Shown one piece after another: positions 1 to 10,762 of a stretch of DNA of 64,000 nt (position 1 is its first letter; each line of letters starts with the position of its first letter). The DNA is from Globodera rostochiensis. Taxonomy: Eukaryota > Nematoda > Chromadorea > Rhabditida > Heteroderidae. The stretch lies in contig JAEVLN010000004.1 in NCBI GenBank assembly GCA_018350325.1, forward strand, positions 2,108,001 through 2,172,000, read 5' to 3'. Made by a program: the position numbers and the translations under genes. Below the pieces are notes generated by a model that saw only the letters and a list, made by a program, of their open reading frames with translations, ran no database searches and was not told the origin of the DNA.

Positions 1-361
1 CCTGCAAAATATCGTCGTCATAAAAATGGCCAATTAAATTAATAAATAAATTTACATGGCGAACACTCCCCAGGCCATGGCAATCAACAAGATGTTGGAG
101 CCTGCCGCGGCGTTTGGGTCTCCGCCAGCGCTTGTGGAACATTCCTTAAACGAAATTCAATTTTTTTAAATTAACAATTTTGGCCCTTGTCGTGCCGTAC
201 CGTGTCGGTGCAGTCCGTTTGAATGCCTTGTAGAATGGACAGAATGCGGCGCATGATCGCCTAAAAATGGGCAAAAAGTTTGCTATTTACGATAAGAATG
301 CCAAAAAAAAAAAGAAGAAACAAACCTCATGGTTGAACACACATTCGCATGGGTCTGACAT
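1..361 (-). CDS. SMIM14: SMIM14-like small integral membrane protein, 3' end beyond window
   Basis: Small single-pass membrane protein of the SMIM14 family, an ER-associated family of poorly defined role. Visible exons on the minus strand are 361-326, 260-201 and 144-56, all phase-consistent. The protein starts MSDPCECVFNHE, continues AIMRRILSILQGIQTDCTDT, then EC and a Gly/Ala-rich linker, and enters the membrane segment NILLIAMAWGVFAM. The CxC near the start, the MRRxxxLL helix, the CTDTEC motif and the AW in the membrane segment all match human SMIM14. An in-frame TAA follows the ATG at 57-55, but a GTAAAT donor begins at 55 and a TTTTGCAG acceptor ends at position 2. The rest of the membrane helix and tail therefore most likely lies left of the window. 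If the TAA were used, the helix would be too short to span a membrane. Confidence 0.8.
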
Positions 362-1608
362 TTTTGGGCGCTTTTTGGTGCTGGATTGTTTCTGTTTTTC
401 TGAAATTTAATAGTTACGGCAAAAAAATTCAACAAATATATTCTAGATCAGCGAGGGAAACGAATTTTACGGACATAAAGAGCATCTGATTTTTAAAAAA
501 CCTCTTAAATCCAATTCACTGTTTTTTTTGTAAGATCTGATTGGACCTTATATTCTGAGGATCCAGACAAAAAAAAATTGATGGGCTTTTAAAGAACAAA
601 TATTGGAAAATGAATGTTTGTAAAGTGTGGTGCATTAAAGCAATACAAATTATGGATTGAATGGAATGTTGTAGACTGATGAAGGAAGACATTGCTGAAT
701 AAATGAATAAAATTGGGGGGATGGGGGCGTTGGCCATCCCCTCCCCCAACACCCCCAACACTTCATCTCCACAACCAATCCAAAAGCAAAAATGTTTGTA
801 CACGTCAGTTTAGCTGGCGTCTTCCCCCCTGTCACTTTTTTTTCTTTCTTTCTCTCTCCCATTTGTTCGTTCGTCCGTCCAACAGATCACATGAAATGGA
901 ATGGACCCCATTAAGTGGATTTGGATTAGACTAATTATGCATGAAATTGAGAAGCCCGGTTTCTCCCCGGGTTTCTGTACCAGGTTTTTCCAAAATTACC
1001 TTGTTTTTGTTGTGTTTTGAAGAATTTTAGGGATTTTGAGCTTTTTTCATTTTCAAAATTAATGAACATTTCGCCAAAATAACAGTTTGCCAAAGATAAC
1101 AGTTCGCCAATATTTTTTAATATTTAAAAAAACAAAAAATTAAAAAAAAATCTTTTTTTTTGGAAAAAACAATTTTAGATACCCAAAGTTTTCAACAAAA
1201 AAAACATTTAAGAAGTGCCGTGGGTCGGGTTTTAAGCATTTCCGAATTTTGGATTTACCGGATCTATTTTATTTCCGCATCTAAACACGGAAAATTCGAT
1301 TTTCCGCTCACCAAAAAGTAGTCTTATTGTTAAATAAACCAATTTTTTAAACAAAATTTGATGAATATCTGAAAACCAAATGTCCTCAGGTTTTCTTGAA
1401 TTTTGACTTCTATAGCCGTCGAAGTTAGCTTAAAATCGCTAAAATACCTTTCCTATTGCACTTACATCTCTTAAACTTTATTAGTGCCCTTTGAAAGTTG
1501 TTGCATTATAATAATTTATGTCGCGTTTTTTTCAGAAAAATCCAACGGCTTCTACTCTTGCCTATTATATTCAGATAATCTCCGCAATTAATTTTACACA
1601 AATTTGAG
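362..1608. other. Divergent intergenic spacer
   Basis: AT-rich spacer between the SMIM14-like gene (minus) and the DNAJC17-like gene (plus). It should hold both promoters, but no clear TATA box was seen. It contains pyrimidine and proline-codon-like tracts around 720-870, a CCCGG/CCCCGGG palindrome near 953-971, and about three copies of a degenerate 17-base TTCGCCAA-type repeat at 1068-1112. No supported gene. Confidence 0.6.
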
Positions 1609-2330
1609 ATGGCAAAGGGCAGCAAGAAAGTCGACTTCGACCCCTACAAAGTGCTTCAGCTCGAGTATGGTTGCGAGCCCGGCCAAATAGACAAGGCTTA
1701 CAAAAGACAAGCGCTGCGATGGCATCCGGACAAAAATCCGGACGATCCGGAGAAGGCGCAAAAGATGTTCCTGCGCATATATGAGGCGTACGAATTTTTG
1801 AAGGACGAGCGGGCGCGGATGGACTTCGACGAGGACATTGAAGCGAAGCGGCGACGGGCCGAGTTTGAGGCAGAACGGCAAAGTGTCAGCTCCGCCCAGC
1901 GGAAAGTGCACCTGGCCAAGCTGCGCGAGGTTTTTTTCTGTTTTGCTGACATCAGATTTTGCAAATTTAATATACCATTTTTTGGTGAAACGGCAGTATT
2001 TATTTTTTGGTCAACAAAAACCGTTTTAGAATAATATCCAACTGAACACCGATCGATCCCCTTAAGGCAGAGGCGAAAGTTGTGGCCGGTCAGAAGCGGA
2101 AGAGTGATCAACAGAATGCGCAGGATAAGCTGATCGAAGAGTTGCGGCGCGAGGGCCAACGAATGATGCAGCGGCTGCGCGAGGCGGAGGAGGAACGACA
2201 ACGCCGGGCACAAAAGCAACCGCAACAACAACAGCAGCAACGGCCTACGACAACGCCATCCGCTTCGCGACAGCTCAGGCAAGAGGTGGACGAATTGGAG
2301 AAGGCACTCTTCGGCGGCACCGTCCTTTGA
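1609..2330 (+). CDS. DNAJC17: DnaJ homolog subfamily C member 17-like, lacking the RRM
   Basis: J-domain co-chaperone related to DNAJC17, a nuclear, spliceosome-linked Hsp40. Exons 1609-1929 and 2073-2330 (phase 0 intron, acceptor GGCAGAG) give about 192 residues. The J domain covers roughly residues 9-75 with the HPD tripeptide in RWHPDKNPDDP and the ARMDF segment seen in this subfamily. A long charged coiled coil (about 75-150) follows, then a Gln-rich stretch and a short C-terminal helix ending GGTVL. Human DNAJC17 is about 300 residues and has an RRM after the coiled coil. Here a stop comes first, and no RRM coding sequence was found before the next gene at 2701. The start ATG opens directly into the J domain. 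Confidence 0.85.
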
Positions 2331-2700
2331 CCGCCAAATGGCACCCAATGACAGTCACCACACTGCACATAATACATTCTATTTCATCGTGGTTCTTCTA
2401 TTCTTTGTACCGCTTAAAAAAGACAATTAAAGGCATTGAGTTTCTTTGTTCCGCCTTTAAGCTTTCAAACATGCAATTTATTATTCGTCATTAAGTGTGT
2501 ATCTAACCTAAAATTCAACATCGAAAACAAATTAATCTTAAATCGCCGATTGAATATGCAAAAATGCGATACAAAACTGTCAACCTTTAATTCGACGATG
2601 TGGAATTGATAGCGAGGACCAAATACGTGTGATACCAAATTTTTGATTGAGAAAAGTCGGAAAATTGGTGCAACCATTCATAATGCCATCACATCCGTCT
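2331..2700. other. Convergent 3' spacer
   Basis: AT-rich sequence between the stop codons of DNAJC17 (plus) and SARNP (minus). It should carry both 3' UTRs. An AATTAAAGG-type polyadenylation-like motif lies near 2425-2433. No gene seen. Confidence 0.5.
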
Positions 2701-4427
2701 CTACGATAGACCAAAGCGCCTTGCTCGAGCAGCTTTCTTCGAATCCTTAACACACATGTTTTTGTATTTCTGCAATAAATTTAAATGAATCGTAAAATTA
2801 CTTCGTCGTCTCCTTCTCCGTAAACGATACTGAAACGTTTTGCTCTCTTTTGGAGCACTTCGACGCCCCCGTCGGTGATGGACTCCGAATTTGAGTCGGA
2901 ATTGGCCACTTCGGCGGTCGAGCTCCTCTTCAATGGCAAGCCGAATCTGTTGAAAACAAATGGATTCACTTGCGCATTTAAATCGACATGAGTAAATATC
3001 GGGAGGGTCGAACCTCTCCGCCCTTATCAGCATTTTTCCATCCTCCTCTGATGCCGACTTTCTTTTCGTTGCGGCTTCCTCTGACGCCCCAAACCTGCAA
3101 AAACACCTATTATTGATGTAAGAATTTTTTTTTTCACTATTTTGGGACTTAGCACAGTTTTAGGATCAATTTTTAGCTTTTTGTGTGACCCGATGCGCCG
3201 ATTGACAGCGTTAGAAAGAATTTCGAAAAGTGAATGAGCTTCAAAAAATGTAATCAAAGCTCCCAATTTGCCCTAACTCTCCCCTCCCCCATTTCACTTT
3301 CGCCGAATGACTGACCTCGCTGATCTCTTTGCCTTCATCTCCTCCTCCCCGCTGTCCTTGGCCGCCGTCAGCGCTCCACTGTCGCCGCCGTTGTCGCCAA
3401 ATCGTGCGGCACGTGCACGCTTCACCTCGCACTCGGCCAACGGAACGCCAAGACGTGCAGCCATTTTGAGTTGGACTTTCCGCTCGGCATCGCTCGGCTG
3501 CAACGTCTTCTTGCCGGCCGTATCTGTCAAAAGCATCGTTCAGAAAGCCCATAGCGCCGTCAACAATTGCCATAATTGAAACACCCGCCCCCTCCCAACA
3601 TCCTTTTATACCTCCGTCGTTTGCTGCTGCTGCTGCTGTTGGCTCTGTTTCGCACTGCTGCTTGGCCTGTCGCGCGTCCTCCTCCACTTGCACAACCGGA
3701 GCAGAGCCATCACCGTCCGTCGCTGCCACTGCCGCCGTCTGTTGCTTCTTCATTGGTGACAACGATCCCTGAAATTGTTGGCTCTTCCACCGGTTGCCCC
3801 CCCCCCCCCCCCCCCCCCATTTTGTCGGACCGTCTTTTTCAGCTCCGCCATCGAAGTGTTGAGCGAATCGTTGAGCGGTGAGCCCAGGCTCAACAAACTG
3901 TCGCTTGGCTAAACTTTGTTTGAAAATTAAACAAATTTTTCGTTATGGGACCGTCCGAAATCGAGTGGACCTTAGTTTCGGAAGCGGAGGAAACGGCACT
4001 GTCCTTCTCGTCGTCCAACCCGAGCACCTCGTCCACATTCACATCGGACAGGTCAATGTTGTCGCCACCGGGGCCTAAAATGGTCAGCATATAAAAACAA
4101 TTTTGGTCGAGAAGCAAAATCTGACCAGAATCTTCGAGCAGTTTTTCTTCAGCCATCAACGACTCATGCAGACGACTAATCAAATCCGATTTGGTGCCGG
4201 ATATGGGCATTTTTCGGCTCTTCAATTTCTCTCTGATCTGAGCCACCTGTCAAGATTAACTTTCGATCATTATATACCATAGGACATTAATACTAATTTG
4301 GATTTGTTACTTAGTTTTCCCAAACATTTTTAAATTTTGTGAGTCTCTCAAAAGCAATTAATCCGCACATTCAAATATGTTATAAAATACGCACCGTCAT
4401 TTTCTCCAACTCATCTCTTGAGGTCAT
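2701..4427 (-). CDS. SARNP: SAP domain-containing ribonucleoprotein (SARNP/CIP29/Tho1)
   Basis: Nuclear mRNP protein of the SARNP/Tho1 family, which joins the TREX mRNA-export machinery. Nine phase-consistent exons on the minus strand: 4427-4395, 4246-4126, 4074-3971, 3908-3831, 3768-3612, 3523-3316, 3094-3014, 2946-2802, 2769-2701; about 331 residues. The SAP motif is near residues 10-45 (TVAQIREKLKSRKMPISGTK, then DLISRL). Later come the family's repeated basic RA(E/K)RFG or AARFG motifs: RARAARFG, LIRAERFGLP, LQKRAKRF and the terminal ARARRFGLS. Several of these motifs are split by introns. The fourth intron contains a run of 22 C at 3797-3818. The first exon is preceded by a TTTCAG at 4451-4446 and no upstream exon. 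The gene follows the 5-phosphatase gene by 355 bases on the same strand. Confidence 0.9.
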
Positions 4428-4445
4428 TTTACTGTTTGGTGTTTT

Positions 4446-4447
4446 CT
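4446..4447 (-). other. Candidate spliced-leader trans-splice acceptor for SARNP
   Basis: Minus-strand sequence TAATTGCTTTCAG ends here, 18 bases before the SARNP ATG, with no coding exon upstream. This is the usual form of a nematode trans-splice acceptor. An ordinary 5' UTR intron would look the same. Confidence 0.5.
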
Positions 4448-4782
4448 GAAAGCAATTAAAACATTATTTTGTTACTATTAAATGAATACAACAATAATCA
4501 TTTTGTCTAAACAAACAACAACAAAGCGGAATAAAACACGATCATTTGTTTACTTATTTTCAGCTTTTAAAACTGGCATTTTATTGTATGTACACTTTGA
4601 AGTAGGTAAAGGGAACAGGCCAAGCAAGTTAAGGAACAGGCCAAATGAGGTGCATATTTGGTCAATAGACCATTCAAAAACATAATGCATAACGATAATA
4701 TCACTGGGACTGAACAATTTGAAAGGACAAGAAATGAGTGTGAGTGAGTGAGTGACTGAGTAATGGAATTGTGCATGTCTCT

Positions 4783-7023
4783 CTATTCAACTCTTCGCAC
4801 AAAAAATGAGTTTGAAAGCGCCTGAAGACATTTTTTGCGTGCCGAAAAGTATCCAACGCGGTAATGGCCATTTGGCAACGGATGTAACTCGACGATTAGT
4901 GTCCGCACACCAGCAGGCCGTTCGTCGTCAATGGGGCAAGAGAGTGTGTACACCCAGTCCAACGGCCGCGCGATCGAATTCAACGAGTCGGGATAAACGC
5001 CGATCTAAAAAGAAGATATAAATAGAAGGCATCATTCCAGTCCCAGAAACAATATTTGGAATGGAGAAACGTTCTCAATTTCTGAATTTTGAACTAAAAA
5101 TTTGTGTTCATATGGAGATGTTTTTGGTCAGTCAGTTCAGGTCTCTTCACAGACCCAGTCACGGTATGTACACCAATTTGTCCAACAGTCGGCCGGGATC
5201 ATTATTCGACAGACGAGCGGTATGAACTCTTCCCAGGTTGGAATGTGATCAACTCGGAGAGGCCATGACAGTGGCTGTCCTCCTTGCTGCGCTTCCGTTC
5301 CAATGTCCAGCTCAAATTGGGCCGACACGGGGAAGTGATCGGATAGCGTTATGCAGCGACAGGAAGAGTAGTTGACTATTCGAAACACTTCGTTGTCCCC
5401 ACTGCACAGGATCCGATCACACCAGGACGGCGTTCGACGCGGGTCATAGGCACCAGAGCCAACCTGAGCAATGGTGTTGTACACCGGTCTACTTCTCATA
5501 TCCTTTTAGTACATAATTTTAAATTCTTTAACAAAAACAAAATCCAAGTGCTGTACCAATATCCGATAGGTCGGCTTGAAGCCGATCTCCGCTTCTGTGT
5601 ATTCGTTGAATGACTCTCGGTTTGCTCGCGCCTTTGTGAGTTGGTCGTGGGATTGGCACAATCGGAGAAGTTCCGCCTGCATGCCCACGCCTTCCAACGC
5701 ATTCAATTGTAAGATCAGCTGAGCAGACCTGGCAATGCCCTCCATTCTAAACTCAGAGATGAACATAAAAAAACTCAAAACCCTGCACAAATAAAAGCCA
5801 AGTCTTCTCATGAACAGTGTGTCCCAGTGATGTGGGCCAGAGTTGCACCGGATTTATCCAAAACCTGGTCATTTTCTTGACCCGGTGCAACCTGCTGGTG
5901 TGAACCTAACCGCCCATTTTGTTAATCCAAAATAACAAGAAACTGATTAAGAAAATTACGGTTTTATGGTTGACAAGGACTTTTGCAGGCTTTTGTCATC
6001 CCTAAACATAATGTTCAGTCAGTTCACCTTGAGTTGAGATCGCCTTGCCAAATGACAAATTTTTTTGCCGATTGTTGCTCCGGAAAGGTGCAATGGCGCG
6101 CAACATTGTACTGTTTGATGCGTTCGCGGAAATGTTTTTCGTCAGCAAAAAAGTGACTGGTGATGCACACGAGCACAATTTCGTTGCGGAGCATAATTTT
6201 GGTGGACATTGTGCCTTTGCCGAGAATGCTGTCTCTGATCCAGCGATCTTCAATGCTCTCCACCTGAACTTCGGAAAAAATGTTTCAATAAAATATTTGA
6301 CAATCTTCATGTTAGAGGGTGGAGACCAGATCAGAAGTCGTGAAATTCCAGGAAATTTTAGACTTGGGTTTCAAAAAAATTGCACAATCCGATCACATCT
6401 CATTGATCGGACGGACTTCACCCGAACAGTTACAATGGATGTTTTTGATTAAGAAAGATTTAGAAGAATTAAAAAAACGATTTGCCCTGCGGACAAACGC
6501 AGATAAAGTAACCTCCCCGCGTTTACCAATGAGTACACCAACCAGGCAAAGGATGCGCAACGAAATGTAAATCAAAAGTGCGTTGGATGCGATGTAAAGT
6601 TCGTTGGCGAGAACAAAATTGTGTGCATTCATCCAAGCAGTGATGAGTTCTGTCCAAGTGTTGTGCGTGCGCGGTACCTCCTAAAAAACATTCATTTTTC
6701 AAAACCACCAATCCGTTTTTCTATATATTTTTGATAAAATTGACTACCTGCAATGCAATGCATACAATGTGGAAGCCATTCCCAACTTCAGCACAATCGG
6801 AGTTTAGCCAGCTCTTAAAATACACAACAATATGTTCATATCATTAAGGACGTAGCCAGAAACATTTTTCGGAGTGGGGGGGGGGGGGGGGGAATCATAA
6901 AAAAATCGACTTTTAAGTCAGTTTTATTGCAGCTAATCCAACCTGTACACTTTCGTTGTCCGGTCGTTGACAATTGACATTGTATGTGATTGAATGTATC
7001 TTCCAACAGCAACCAGTTGACAT
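4783..7023 (-). CDS. INPP5K: Inositol polyphosphate 5-phosphatase, INPP5K/SKIP type with SKICH domain
   Basis: Removes the 5-phosphate from phosphoinositides such as PI(4,5)P2 and PI(3,4,5)P3. Seven phase-consistent exons: 7023-6943, 6813-6748, 6680-6543, 6263-6028, 5746-5557, 5502-5155, 5004-4783; 426 residues (human SKIP is 448). Catalytic landmarks in order: TYNVN (about residue 13), IALQEV, WTELITAWMNAHNFVL, GKGTM, SHFFADE with the conserved His, WQGDLNSR, PTYR, RRTPSWCDRIL and LSDHFPV. The C-terminal SKICH domain starts at RDWIGVYPD and contains GYFS near the end, as in SKIP. The usual GNKGA/GG element reads LGKGTM, so its Asn is replaced. The ATG at 7023 is the first in frame before TYNVN, though an upstream exon cannot be excluded. 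SARNP follows 355 bases downstream on the same strand. Confidence 0.88.
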
Positions 7024-7577
7024 TGAATTAGTTGTAGATGTCGTTGAACGGACAGAATGTGCGCACATATTTAAAAAGCTTAAAAAAGAAGGACACATTT
7101 CATTCTGATTGCGTGGGCGCGTTCTGTTCCGGACCCTAGTAATAAAATGCAAAAATGACGCGCTATGCAAATTTGATTTTGCCGGTCTCTAATGTCCGAC
7201 GGTGCATATAGGCGCAACCGATTAATTTTTTGCACAGAGCTCATTTGTCAGAAACAAAATGGCCGACAGTTTTTAACGTGTGAAATTTTGATTCTAAATA
7301 AAGCTCAATTCTTGCCGCCAACATAATTTTTGAATTTAGCGTTTTTTCCCTTTTATTTTTTTTCGTGTCGATACTATTGGCAAAATGGTTCAGCGGTAAT
7401 AAAATGCAAAAATGAATCGCTGTGCAAGCAGGAAGAAATTTTAAATTGCATTTTTTGTCAAGAAAAAATGTAGATTTGTGCGTCCCATGAACTTTTATGC
7501 GTCCCATAAACCATTCTCTTCATATGTATGCTTTTTTACCCCTAACAAGAAATATTTAGGTTTCAATTTTGTGTAAA
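7024..7577. other. Divergent spacer between 5-phosphatase and Aurora genes
   Basis: AT-rich, no gene seen. It holds the start regions of both flanking genes. A T-rich stretch ends in ATTTAG at 7554-7559 just before the Aurora start. GCAAAAATGA(C/A) occurs twice, near 7148 and 7407. Confidence 0.5.
7558..7559 (+). other. Candidate spliced-leader trans-splice acceptor for Aurora kinase
   Basis: AATATTTAG ends here, 18 bases before the Aurora ATG at 7578, and no upstream coding exon is visible. Same arrangement as at SARNP. Could instead be a 5' UTR intron acceptor. Confidence 0.45.
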
Positions 7578-9171
7578 ATGAATCAGCATTTTGCCTTATC
7601 GACGACAACCAACAAAGAGAATCTGTGTCCCGCCGTCGCGCCGTGCAACAAAATTTATGATGGCATTGATTATTCTGAGTGCGGAAGGGTGTGGAAGTGA
7701 GTGCCAACATCCATTTTTGTTACCATTTTTGGATGCCAACGATGAAAATTCAGCGAAAAGCAATGGACGCTCTCCGACTTTGACATTGGCCGTCCGCTCG
7801 GCAAAGGCAAATTTGGCAATGTTTATTTGGCGCGCGACCGAAAGTACCGGATCCCTGTGGCGCTCAAGGTTTGTATCGATCTTTTTGATAGCACAAACGA
7901 GTCTGATACAAGAATTTAGGGCTTCTTTTGTGACTTCTTCTAATTTATTTCCCTTCTTTCAGATACTTTTCAAGTCTCAACTGGTCAAGGGGAACGTGGA
8001 GCATCAGTTAATCCGGGAAATTGAAATCCATGCACACCTTAGGTAAGAAGCGTTCATTGTTTGAATTTTTTTGAATGAAACAAAGGTTTAAAACATTTGT
8101 TAATTCAGACACCCGAACATTTTGCGGATGTTCAACTACTTTCACGACGAGAAGAAGGTGTACTTGATATTGGAGTACGCCCTGCACGGGGAGCTGTTCA
8201 AAGTATTGCAACGACACCGCCGGTTTACTGAATTGACGGCAGCCCAGGTTAATAATTTGGTTCATTTGGAGGGATTTTTTTTTACGATTTAACAAAATAT
8301 TCACAGTTTTTGTTCAGTACATTTTCCAAGTGTCCGACGCGCTCAACTATTGCCACTCGAAGAACGTTATCCACCGTGACATTAAGGTTTAAAAAACAAT
8401 CCCCGGCCCATTTTTTCATTTTGCAAATAGATTTTTCTTAAATTATCCTTTAGCCTGAAAACATTTTGCTTTGTGATGATGGCAAAATTCGCATCGCCGA
8501 CTTTGGTTGGGCTGTCCATGCCAAAAACAGGCGGTAATTAATGCCTTTACACAAATGCCGCGTAATTGTAAAAAAGGAAACATCGTTTAGCCAGACAATG
8601 TGCGGCACGCTTGACTACCTGCCTCCAGAAATGGTGTTGAAGCAGCACCACGACGAGAAGGTTTGCGGTGGGGCATTTTTTGACGACAGTGTCCCGTTAT
8701 ACAAAAATTATTTGATGGGTTTTGGGTTGCTGAAATTTCAAAAAATGCACTTTTAAATTTGGTGGAATGCGTTGGATTTGATTTTCTTTGCATTCCCTTA
8801 CTCTTTTTTTGCCACAAAAGGTTGATTACTGGTCGGTCGGCGTGCTGTGCTACGAATTTCTGGTGGGAAAGCCTCCGTTCGAGACAAAAACGCAGCAGGA
8901 CACGTACACGCGCATCATGAAGGTGCAGTACTCCTTCCCCAGCTTCATGAGTCCCGGTGCGCGCGATGTGATCTCAAAGGTATTGTTGTACACGCCAATT
9001 CTTTTGTTGTGAACGTTTCTTCTGTCCGTTCAGCTGCTGGTGAAGGAGCCGGCCCGTCGGATGAATTTTGAGCAAGTGATGAAGCACGCGTGGATCCTCG
9101 AACACTGCAACAAGGGGGGCAACGACGTCGACTCGTCCACCACAAGTGCGGCGTCCAGTGAATATTGGTGA
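7578..9171 (+). CDS. AURKB: Aurora serine/threonine kinase (Aurora B/AIR-2-like)
   Basis: Mitotic kinase for chromosome segregation and cytokinesis, by homology. Nine phase-consistent exons: 7578-7696, 7754-7868, 7963-8042, 8109-8247, 8318-8386, 8454-8533, 8591-8660, 8821-8979, 9034-9171; 322 residues, close to C. elegans AIR-2. The N-terminus is short (about 43 residues). The kinase domain has the Gly loop GKGKFG at 56-61, the VALK lysine at 78, HRD at 170-172, DFG at 190-192, the activation threonine at 203 in RQTMCGT, and LDYLPPEM just after, which is typical of Auroras. [12 protein letters not shown] and the terminal HAWI segment are intact. The short N-terminus favours Aurora B over Aurora A, but the A/B assignment is inference. 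An AATAAA lies at about 9220. Confidence 0.93.
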
Positions 9172-9537
9172 TTGTTTGTAAATGTGGCATTGCTATCGTG
9201 GACATGAAGCGCACAACACAAATAAAGGACGCACAAACTTTTTTTCTCTCTGATCACCACTGATCGATCTCCTTTTTTTTTGTGAATAAAATATTGACAA
9301 ATACTGGGCACATTTAATTTTTGAACGGTTGTTCTTCTGCTGTTCTGCTATTTTCGAAATTAAATGGTTCACTGCAACTCTTCGGAGTTTCATCGAAAAA
9401 AACGACAATGATTGTTTTGCCGGATTTTCTCCTTCCTTTTTGAAGAGAGGTCTGTTCAATCTCATTGAACGTCCACCAAAAATGTTGTAACAATTCATTT
9501 TAATTTAATTATTTTTTCATTTCCAGCCCATATTTCA
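9172..9537. other. Spacer between Aurora and the small mitochondrial-like gene
   Basis: AT-rich 366-base spacer that includes the Aurora 3' UTR. A TTTCCAG lies at 9520-9526, 11 bases before the next ATG, so the downstream gene could be trans-spliced from a shared transcript. No gene seen. Confidence 0.45.
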
Positions 9538-10085
9538 ATGACAAAATTTGTGTTGTCACTGTCGTCTCTGTCCCCCTCGCTGATACGTTCGGTCAGCACA
9601 AAGGTGCCCGCCAAAAGCGGTATCATGAAGCACACCAAGGGGTTGGACGTTATTCCGGGCGATTTTGCGAACATTGACGGGGTGCGTCTGGATATGTACT
9701 ACACGCACCCGCCTGGTCGACCGCACGGTGCCGAGTCGCGCGTTTGGAGCCCGCATGATTCGCCGGGTAATTGTGATGGAATGTGTGTGTTGTGTGTGTA
9801 GGGTTGTCGGGGGAATCCTTTGGGTGTCCAAGAAACATTTCGGGTACCCGAACCAAAAATATTACGGTCTAGAGTAGAAAGCGGGATCTCGACGAAATTG
9901 TCGAGAAATTTTGTCACGAGATCTCGCTCGAAGCTCAAGTCCGGCCTCGGCCTCTTAGGGTTCGGAACCAACAACCCCAGTGTGGTGCAGTTTTGACCAG
10001 TTCGTTAAGCTTTTTGTTTTTAGTCTACAACGGAGAGGCGCGTAAACTCGGCTATAAGACGCGGAAGGGCTTTCAACACATCTAA
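9538..10085 (+). CDS. Small predicted mitochondrial protein, family not recognised
   Basis: Two exons, 9538-9766 and 10024-10085 (donor GGTAATTG, acceptor TTTTTAG, phase 1), encode 96 residues. The first 25 residues are rich in Ser, Leu and Arg with no acidic residue (MTKFVLSLSSLSPSLIRSVS), like a mitochondrial presequence. The body includes SGIMKHTKGLDVIP, a YYTHPPGRPHG segment and a basic C-terminus EARKLGYKTRKGFQHI. Size, basic charge and presequence suggest a mitochondrial ribosomal protein or respiratory-complex subunit, but no family was recognised. The exon join keeps frame and the second exon has a good acceptor, which supports a real gene. It lies 366 bases after Aurora on the same strand. 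Confidence 0.6.
9881..9930. other. Nested palindrome within an intron
   Basis: In the intron of the 96-residue gene, TCTCGAC (9887-9893) pairs with GTCGAGA (9900-9906) across a 6-base loop. A wider pair around GATCTCG and CGAGATC flanks it. It could form a hairpin or be a relic of a short inverted-repeat insertion. Confidence 0.4.
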
Positions 10086-10762
10086 ACAGTCGCAGTCAGC
10101 CGGGCGATAGACTGAACATGTAGAAATTGATCGCGAATGCACCCTTTTAAATGACCCCGTGGATTCACTATTCGAATAAAAAGATTGTTTGAGGAATGTT
10201 AACTAAACCTTTTGTAAATTTGCTTTTACTCAGATAAAGAGGAGGTTTCAGTTTAGGAAGTTAGCTAAGCTTTCAACTCCGCAGATTCCACGAATTGACC
10301 AAATGTTTTAAGTAGTTTATTTCCCTTCGCAGCGTTTTGTAAAACAGTGTGTGTACCCCTACGAATTTCCTATATTGTGGGGGCCAGAGGCCCCAAACTA
10401 ATGGTATACAACAACAGCAGAGGGTGAGATCCGGTTGGTCAGAAAATTATTGAAAATGACAAAAAGAAACAAACACTAGCTGACCAATTAATAAAATTTT
10501 AATGTGAAATCGAATGTGTTAATTAAAAGCTCTTCGGCCACATTTCTCAATCAGAAATTCAAAAACGATGAATTTGGAAGTAAAAAAAGGGAAGAAGATT
10601 AACTGACATAAAATATTGCGTTTGTTTTTTGTATGGCAATTTTGTGCTTATTATAAGATAAGGCGCCCTATGTATAAGTTATTTGGTGGTTGGAGATGCT
10701 GAGATTGGGATGGGAATGAACCCGTTGATCACAGTTTAGTTCACTCTTTACTTTGGTTCTTC
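10086..10762. other. Convergent 3' spacer
   Basis: AT-rich spacer between the 96-residue gene (plus) and SNX13 (minus). A GGGGGCCAGAGGCCCC palindrome lies at 10379-10394. No coding potential was recognised. Confidence 0.5.

Noticed and set aside
6319..6570. Plus-strand 83-codon frame with protein-like composition
   Set aside because: It lies within the intron and adjoining exon of the inositol 5-phosphatase on the other strand. The minus-strand exon models are phase-consistent and match SKIP, and the plus frame has no splice partners.
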